NCBI GenBank assembly: GCA_033297075.1
Contig: MU858401.1
Coordinates: 1-13,462 of the forward strand
Source of the DNA: Rhypophila decipiens
Taxonomy: Eukaryota > Ascomycota > Sordariomycetes > Sordariales > Naviculisporaceae
DNA length: 13,462 nt
Direction: 5' to 3'
Under the pieces are notes generated by a model. It made no database searches. It worked only from the letters and a program-made list of their open reading frames with translations, and had not been told where the DNA came from. Positions 8,077 through 13,462 of the stretch are shown here, piece by piece. Both the position numbers and the translations under genes were made by a program. Positions within the stretch are counted from its first letter, which is position 1, and each line of letters opens with the position of its first letter.

Positions 8077-8716
8077 GAATAAATACCTTAACTAGCTGGA
8101 AGAAATGCCTTAACTAGCTGGAATAAATGCTATAACTGGCCGGAATAAATGTCTTAACTAGGTTGTAATATATACCCTTACTTCAAAGAATAAATATATT
8201 GACTGGCTAGAATAAATGCTTTAACTAGGTAGGAAAGATACTATAACTCACTGGAATAAATGCCTTGACTAGCTGGAATAAATGCTGTAACTGGCTGGAG
8301 TAGATGTCCTAGTAGACTAGAATAAATACCTTGACTTTTTGTAACAAAGCCCTTAACTAGCTCAAATAATGCCTTAGTAGACTGGAATAAATGCTGTAAC
8401 TGGCTTGAGTAAATACATTTAACTGATTCGAATAGATACTTTAGGAGACTGGAATAAATGCTTTAACTAGCTCGAATAGGTGCGTTAGTAAACTAAAGTA
8501 AACGCCTTAACTAGTTGAAATAAATGCTATGACTGGCTGGAATAAATACCTTTAACTGATTCAAATAAATGTCTTAGTAGACTGAAATGAATGCCTTAAC
8601 TAGCTGGAATAAATGCCATAACTAGCTCGAATAAATGCCGTGGTAGACTGGAATAAATACCTTAACTGGCTCCAATGAAGGCCTTATTAGACTGGAATAA
8701 ATGCCTTGACTCGCTG
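8077..8716. repeat. Minisatellite: 29 diverged copies of a 22-bp unit
   Basis: Units on the plus strand start with GAATAAATGCC and end with TTAACTAGCTG in consensus. I could lay out 29 consecutive copies with lengths 22 except four single-base indels (three units of 23, one of 21), ending in a partial copy at 8717. A variant second half (TAGTAGACTG) recurs roughly every third copy from the 11th on, suggesting a higher-order unit near 66 bp. Every frame contains frequent TAA/TAG stops, so the array is non-coding. It fills the gap between the 3' ends of two convergent genes. Seventeen copies keep AATAAA on the plus strand. Confidence 0.92.
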
Positions 8717-8767
8717 GAATATATGTAGAAGTCAACAGTTCAAGAATAAATACGAGGAAGCTATCTC

Positions 8768-8785
8768 ATACCCATGAATGGGTAT
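8768..8785. repeat. 8-bp inverted repeat in the transporter 3' flank
   Basis: ATACCCAT and ATGGGTAT flank a 2-nt spacer (GA). It lies about 70 bp past the transporter stop codon on the minus strand and about 50 bp from the minisatellite. It may sit in the 3' UTR. Any function is speculative. Confidence 0.5.
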
Positions 8786-8853
8786 CGGTTGTAAAATACA
8801 GCCCTTCCTCCCCTTTAAATTACTCCTTATTACTTCCATACCAGTATCCCCCC

Positions 8854-10787
8854 TTACAGAGTTGGAGCGCCTGTTGTTCTCTCAGGGGTGGGGTGCTCGA
8901 CGGTGAGCCGGGGGGCGCTGGTTGGGGCAGCTGGGTGAGGAGGAGGCTCTCTGGTGGGAACGGCTACCTAATTATTTGATTTCAATGTTAGCACTATGGG
9001 TGGTTTCTCTTATAGGAAGAGAACGTACCTTCACCTGTCCCGCCTCGATGGCCCTCTCCAGCTCTTCCAGACGGCTTGTCTTCTTCAGTCTCTTCCAGGC
9101 AGGCAGACCAGAGTCAAACACCTCATCCATCTCCTCAAGGGTGTATCCCTTGGTCTCGGGCGCCATAAGAGTCATGTGCACGAAAGCTGCCGCGTTGAAG
9201 GCTGCAAAGATATAGTACATCTTGTATGAAATGTTCCAGAGGAGAGGGGGAACGGCAAAGGCCAGGACCATGTTCCAGAACCAGTTCGATGCGGTTGAGA
9301 GAGCCACGGCCTTGGCGCGCACCTTGCTTGGGAAGATTTCCGAGGGGTAGGTCCACGATACGGGGCCCCATGTGGTCGCGAACGTGGCCACAAAGAGATA
9401 CGAGCAGGCGACGATGGCTGAAGAGACGGGCTTGTTGTTCAGTACCACCCAGGTGATGTCGCTTGTGTCGGGCGTCTTGACGTCATCGGTATTAGGCTGG
9501 CCGTAGTATTGCTGCAAGGCGCCAGAGATGAAGAGCCAGGTCATCATGCCAAATGAGCCCAGAATGAGGCTGTAGCGGCGGCCCCACTTGTCGATGAAGA
9601 TGATGGCGGGCAGAGTCATGACTACGTTGATAACATATTGAATCGAGGCCGTCGCAAGAGGTGAGGCAATCTTCGCGGTAGCCATGATGTACACGATGTA
9701 GTACATCATTATATTCATACCGCAAAGCTGAGACCACATCTGGATTGACATGCCAAGCGCAACCCGCTTTAGCATGCGAGGCTGGACCAGGGCGCCCCAG
9801 GAGGTCGTAGTCTGCTCGCGCTCAACGCGCAGAGCCTGCTCAATCTCTTGATATTGCGCTAGAACCTTGGGATGGTTGCAGTCTCCCTTGCCGTGAAGAT
9901 CGGCAAGGACATGGAGAGCTTCGTCCCAGCGGTCCTTCGAGGCCAGCCAACGGGGGCTGTAAGGGAAGAAGAATAGGCCAACGAGGAGAATAAAGGCCGG
10001 TACCATCTGCACGCCCCAGGGAATTCTGAATGCCGAGGTGGGCTGGTTAGGGTCATTGGGGCCGCCGCCAACCTGTGCGGCACCGAACTGAATAAAGAAT
10101 TGGCTGGAGAATGTCAGCAGCTATTAATGAGAAAAGGTCTCGCAGGGGGGAAGGAGGCTTACATGAGGATACCCCAGGTGATCGCCCACTGCTGCAGCGA
10201 CACGACACGACCACGGATCTCCTTGGGCGCAATCTCGGATTGGTAAATCGGGACGACAGATGAGGCGATACCGACACAGAGGCCACAAATAACACGACCA
10301 ATGCACAACATCGGGACGTTTTGGGCGGCGGTCATGAGGATGGAGCCCAAGATCCAGAGCACGCACGCGATTTGCAGAGCGACCTTTCGGGAGTAGCGGT
10401 CGGCCAAGAATGAAGAGAACAGGGAGCCGACCAGACTGCCGGCCGGCATGGACGCCGTGATAGCACCCTGACGATAGGAAACCGGGTATCCGAAGTACTC
10501 TTTGTACGCCATGGTACCAAGGACGCCGGACATTGAGCTAATGTCGAAACCGAACAGAGCGCCGCCTGGTTTAGGAAGATGGTTAGCATGGTTTCAATTG
10601 TTGGAACGTATGATTTCCCGTAATCAATTAGGGGCGTCGGTCGGAGAAGAATCAGAGCGAGAGCATAGAGACAATCTTCTAGAGTATGTTTGGGCAGGAA
10701 TAGAGAATTTGCGAACTTACCAATGGCGGCGAACGCGCAGATGAAGTAGACATTCGTGGCGCGAGGGCCAGTGTTGATGACGCCCAT
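8854..10787 (-). CDS. MFS monosaccharide (hexose-type) transporter, 4 exons
   Basis: Sugar porter of the major facilitator superfamily (TC 2.A.1.1), expected in the plasma membrane as a sugar/H+ symporter; substrate unproven. Exons on the minus strand: 10787-10721, 10565-10163, 10103-9029, 8967-8854. This gives 1659 nt, 552 residues plus TAA. Introns of 155, 59 and 61 nt have donors GTAAGT, GTAAGC, GTACGT, branch sites CTAAC, CTGAC, CTAAC, and CAG/TAG acceptors. Twelve hydrophobic segments are visible. Signatures are GALFGFDISSMSG (24-36), ADRYSRK (77-83, loop 2-3), SEIAPKEIRGR (132-142), YSPRWL (205-210), the QMWSQLCGMN stretch of TM7 (278-287), DKWGRR (328-333, loop 8-9), YPSEIFPSKVRAK (about 409-421) and APETKG (471-476). 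The first half of the classical PESPRWL motif is PYSPRWL here. The start context CACCATGG is near-ideal. The last exon adds a 37-residue Pro/Thr-rich cytosolic tail. Retaining intron 3 would instead give a 533-residue form ending IEIK. Confidence 0.93.
8968..9028 (-). other. Phase-0 third intron of the transporter gene (possible retained intron)
   Basis: On the minus strand it has donor GTACGT at 9028, branch GCTAAC (8992-8987) and acceptor ATTAG ending at 8968, 61 nt in all. It falls between codons. The reading frame stays open for 18 codons into it before TAA at 8974-8972. Spliced, the frame continues for 37 codons to TAA at 8856-8854. The complete set of splice signals makes removal the default, and retention would change the C-terminal tail. 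Confidence 0.7.
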
Positions 10788-10808
10788 GGTGAAATCAAGC
10801 CAGTGGGC

Positions 10809-10888
10809 CTGGTGGATGATTGAAAGACGTCAGTTCTGGAATAACGGAGTTAGAAGCAGCCTTGAATGCAGAAAAGAAGCCGACTAAC
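10809..10888 (-). other. Possible intron in the transporter 5' UTR
   Basis: On the minus strand, a GTTAGT donor at 10888, a CTGAC at about 10833-10829 and an ACCAG acceptor ending at 10809 frame an 80-nt candidate intron, 21 nt before the ATG. The donor is not the preferred form. There is no coding constraint to test it, so this rests only on the signals. Confidence 0.25.
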
Positions 10889-11099
10889 TTCGCAGAGAGA
10901 GGAACGATGTGATTGTTGGGTTTTATCGTGAGAAAAAGGTGGGTGATGATTGTGACAGAACGTTCTCGGGTTGCAGAAACAAGTCAGAAGGATGGGTGAG
11001 GTATGATTTGCAGACCCGACGCGAAGGTCATGTAGGAGTGCAAGGTGAAGGAGAGAGAGGACGAAAGTCAGGGCAGAAATTTGTGCTGGGACAGCCAGA

Positions 11100-11105
11100 C
11101 TTATA
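11100..11105 (-). promoter_or_regulatory. Candidate TATA box of the transporter gene
   Basis: TATAAG on the minus strand, about 313 bp upstream of the ATG. The intervening minus strand has C/T-rich stretches (for example about 11041-11065), and a candidate leader intron lies between. A weak call, since TATA-like words are common. Confidence 0.3.
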
Positions 11106-11106
11106 G

Positions 11107-13067
11107 TCCGGAAATCGAACCACACAAAAATTGCGGACCCACCCAGACGAGGGATACCGCCTGCCTTCGCTACAACAGCTAGCCCTTTGAGCTGCCAGCC
11201 TGCCAGATTGAGGTTCGGATGACCGTTCTAGACCATATACTCGTGTCATTGTCAAGGAAAGTGCTCTACCTCACGATGTGCGGACAGAAAAGCACAGGGT
11301 CTCTGCAAGAGCTGCTGCCCTGGAGAATGATCCGAGATGGTCACGGTTCTTTCACAGGCGTCAATAAGAGCTCTTGCTCACCTCGGATACTTCCGTGAGG
11401 AGACCAAGAAGCTTTGGAGATTGAGCATGGGTTAAGACGGGAGCTACCCCAGCGGTCTTACCAAGGTCACCGTCCTGGTTGTGCTTGTTTTCGCCTTCCC
11501 ACATACCGTGTTGCACCACCAGGGATACCCTACCTCTGTACTTGAACAAAGCGTGAATGGTACGGCAAGGGACATGTACCGTGAACCAGGCAGGCAGTGC
11601 AACCCAACCGTCCCACTACTCATGGCCACGGTCAAGGGAAAGGTGAAGATGGATCATAGAGCACTGGGTCGGTAAAGCAAGGCATTTATTCTCTGTACGC
11701 CCTGTGTACCTTTCGCGAAACTGAGGGCAAGTGATACCCGTGCCTAAAATAGCAAGACTTATTTCCATTATTCTGTATGTTCCCGAGTCGAACTTGTGGA
11801 GTTTCGGGAGAAGCATACCACTTTTCCAACAACAGCTTGCACCTGTCGCCTCCGTCTGGCTAATCAGTCCACCAGCAAACCCGAACGAACGGATCATGCA
11901 GACATAGTAACTTGTAGCTCGTAGATATCTTAATGAATGAAAACTTCCTTATGCATCATCTGTCGGACCATGACACCACCAATTCGGAAGGGACTCACTT
12001 CTCCAATGCGACCGATCCTATCCACTGCTGAACTGAGAACTGAGATATATGTGTCAGAGTAGATTGGAGCCAATACCGGCCAGTACGTTCCCTTCCCGCT
12101 CTCGTTTCGGGGTGGGGTGAGTGGATGTGTGCTGTCAGTTCCCGTGAACCAAGACGACAAGGACAGGCAACAAGTGGAAAGAGGTGTAGGTCATAGGTCC
12201 GGGTGGTAATACCCTGGACTGTTTCCCAACCCGGATGGTGATACAGGATGTAACACGGCGTTCACATGTCTCGTCTTTTTAATTCTTTACCATGCTATAT
12301 GTTGCGTGACGATCACCAATGGGGAGCAAATACTGAGGCTGGGGAGGGGTCAAGGGTCGAAGGACAGGGAAGCTTAAAATCCGAGTTTGGAAAAAGTCAA
12401 GCATAACATCAAGGTACAATCTCGCTGCTGTGACGTTTTCCGGTCTTGTTCATCAAGAATTCTCGCTAGGTAAAACCCTCGTCGTCCTGGTCCAGGGACT
12501 CGGCGTAGCTTCCCCCGAGGCCCTCTAAACGAGATCAAGCGAGCATCGATAAGATAAGATATAAAAGAAGTACCCCTGCAACGGTAGTTGAAAACAAGCT
12601 CTCTTGGCGAAACGGTGAACCGTCCAAACAAGAATGCCATTGTGGGCGGAGGCGTTTTGTGGAGGAGGGGGACTATCGTCCATTCCCACCAATAGCGGAA
12701 CGCCCTTGGCCGTCATATCAAAGCCACAATGCAGGTGAGTTTTGCTGCTCTTATTTGGATGTCCGAAGTCAATAGTCCCCGAGATGATGTATGTCCCTAT
12801 ATGAATCTACTTTTTGCGCAAACAAGAATGACCAGCGAATTATAATCCTCAAAGTGTGGCCGAAGCAGCGCCGATAGAATCCCTCCCATGTTCGTGACTT
12901 AATACGATCCCTGAAAACCTGAAGGACTCCTCCTTGGGTCCAAGAAAACGACCTTCCTGTCGATGAAACCACCCAGACGAACCAGTCACACACCAGCTCT
13001 ATTCCCCGCATGCTTTGTGGTGGGCAGCTGAGTGCCATTTCCTAGCGGCCCGATGAAGGGTCCTCTG
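11107..13067. other. Long intergenic stretch, no gene seen
   Basis: Nearly 2 kb with open frames of at most 93 codons (minus, 11616-11897; 88 codons at 12374-12640; 89 codons at 12769-13038). None shows a motif, domain, signal peptide or convincing splice pattern. A TATAAAAG on the plus strand (about 12560-12567) and an ATG directly followed by a consensus donor (ATGCAG then GTGAGT, 12729-12740) were noted but lead to no gene I can follow. No RNA gene or repeat array recognised. Confidence 0.45.
13060..13067. repeat. Candidate 8-bp target-site duplication next to the hAT end
   Basis: GTCCTCTG immediately precedes the CAGGG terminus. hAT elements make 8-bp duplications, so this octamer is what should recur at the other end. 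The second copy would lie beyond the window, so this is positional inference only. Confidence 0.35.
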
Positions 13068-13083
13068 CAGGGTGGGCGAAATA

Positions 13084-13155
13084 TTATCGCTGGGGCAACG
13101 ATAAATTATTGATTATCGGCGATAACCGTGCGATATCGCCGATAAATATCGATAA
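13084..13155. repeat. Subterminal CGATAA/TTATCG repeats of the hAT element
   Basis: TTATCG at 13084 and 13113, and CGATAA at 13099, 13120, 13140 and 13150, with related CGATATCG (13131-13138) and the palindrome TATCGATA (13147-13154). Clustered short subterminal motifs in both orientations are known transposase-binding sites in several hAT elements, so the same role is likely here. Confidence 0.65.
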
Positions 13156-13162
13156 TGCTTAG

Positions 13163-13462
13163 TCAGCTATCTACAGTCTCCACATCAATTTCATCACTCT
13201 GTTCTTGAATGCATCCGGGCTCGGCTGTAAGACCTGACCTGATCCAATGCTTTAGACATTCAAGCATTTCGATTGTGGTTTCCCCCAGTCGCATTCTTTC
13301 CCACGATATTGTCCGACGGGCCCCAGAAAATACCCTTTCCGGCTCAGCGCTCATCGCCGGGATTGACAGAATGTTAATCGCCAGCTGCGATAAATTGGGC
13401 CAGCGTCTCCGTTGTTCCGCACGGAGCCACCAAGAAAGTGATGACCCTTCAATTTGACGAGG
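13163..13462 (-). CDS. hAT transposase, C-terminal dimerisation domain (partial)
   Basis: The last 99 codons and TGA of a transposase whose N-terminal part lies beyond 13462. The sequence holds the signature of the hAT C-terminal dimerisation domain (Pfam Dimer_Tnp_hAT): the block SWWLRAEQRRRWPNLSQLA, then LSIPAMSAEPERVFSGARRT with the family's near-invariant SxxxERxFS core, then RMRLGETTIEMLECLKHWIR, in which the W is conserved. This helix-rich domain mediates subunit assembly and completes the active site with the RNase H-like core. The tail after it (about 26 residues, acidic) is not conserved. The 300 visible bases have no stop or frameshift, so this part could be from a recently active copy. 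The coding strand points away from the CAGGG terminus at 13068, as expected for the 3' end. Confidence 0.9.
   Translation of the reverse strand, partial: PRQIEGSSLSWWLRAEQRRRWPNLSQLAINILSIPAMSAEPERVFSGARRTISWERMRLGETTIEMLECLKHWIRSGLTAEPGCIQEQSDEIDVETVDS

Larger units (their letters stand above)
13068..13462 (-). mobile_element. hAT-superfamily DNA transposon, 3' end (continues past window)
   Basis: The element appears to begin with CAGGGTGGGCG at 13068. hAT termini typically start CAGNG or CAGGG, so this fits a terminal inverted repeat whose partner lies outside. Next comes about 70 bp dense in CGATAA/TTATCG, then the stop codon and C-terminal coding part of a hAT transposase. Order and spacing are those of the 3' end of an autonomous element. 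Being cut by the window, it cannot be judged intact or broken. Confidence 0.75.

Noticed and set aside
8077..8716. CRISPR-like array
   Set aside because: Units are contiguous with no unique spacers, they diverge freely, and the context is a eukaryotic genome.
8922..9737. Several frames of 73-97 codons on both strands over the transporter C-terminal exons
   Set aside because: They are overlaps of the transporter coding sequence in other frames, without motifs of their own.
12729..12740. ATGCAG followed at once by a consensus GTGAGT donor, possible minimal first exon
   Set aside because: No acceptor leading to a credible downstream exon could be found before the hAT element.
12769..13038. 89-codon minus-strand frame next to the hAT end
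   Set aside because: No motif or homology is recognised, it lies outside the transposon terminus, and frames of this length occur by chance across the gene-poor regions here.

Overview
The window reads as nuclear DNA of a filamentous ascomycete (Pezizomycotina; possibly a Sordariomycete, which the sequence alone does not settle). Genes are split by introns of 59 to 155 nt with GTRNGT-type donors, CTRAC branch sites and YAG acceptors. Promoters have TATA boxes and pyrimidine-rich leaders. One complete product is a fungal glutamic peptidase and another is a fungal-type hexose-transporter homologue. The gene density is low and transposon material sits at the right edge and probably the left edge, so this looks like accessory or repeat-flanked chromosome rather than a dense core region.

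Layout. Positions 1-260 carry strong inverted repeats that may be the end of an element lying mostly outside the window. An intronless minus-strand gene (576-1064) encodes a 162-residue six-cysteine protein with a C-terminal hydrophobic anchor. From about 1.2 to 6.1 kb there is no convincing intact gene, only three low-confidence decayed coding stretches (2278-2818, 3677-4023, 4916-5789) and a 118-bp fold-back (4245-4362).

The centre is a convergent gene pair. On the plus strand (6448-7606, five exons) is a secreted glutamic peptidase (eqolisin, MEROPS G1). Its promoter has an 85-bp tandem duplication and eight GATA-factor (HGATAR) sites within about 220 bp. On the minus strand (10787-8854, four exons) is a 12-TM MFS monosaccharide transporter, whose last exon is easily missed because the reading frame also runs on through the last intron. 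Between their 3' ends lies a 640-bp array of 29 diverged 22-bp repeats, many carrying AATAAA on the peptidase-sense strand.

From 11.1 to 13.07 kb no gene is recognisable. At 13068 a hAT DNA transposon begins: a CAGGG terminus, CGATAA-rich subterminal DNA, then the C-terminal 99 codons of its transposase, running off the window.

The peptidase and transporter could both serve scavenging (extracellular protein digestion, sugar uptake), but nothing shows that they are co-regulated. Exon structures were worked out by hand from splice signals and frame. Both multi-exon models give lengths divisible by three and keep family motifs across the junctions.
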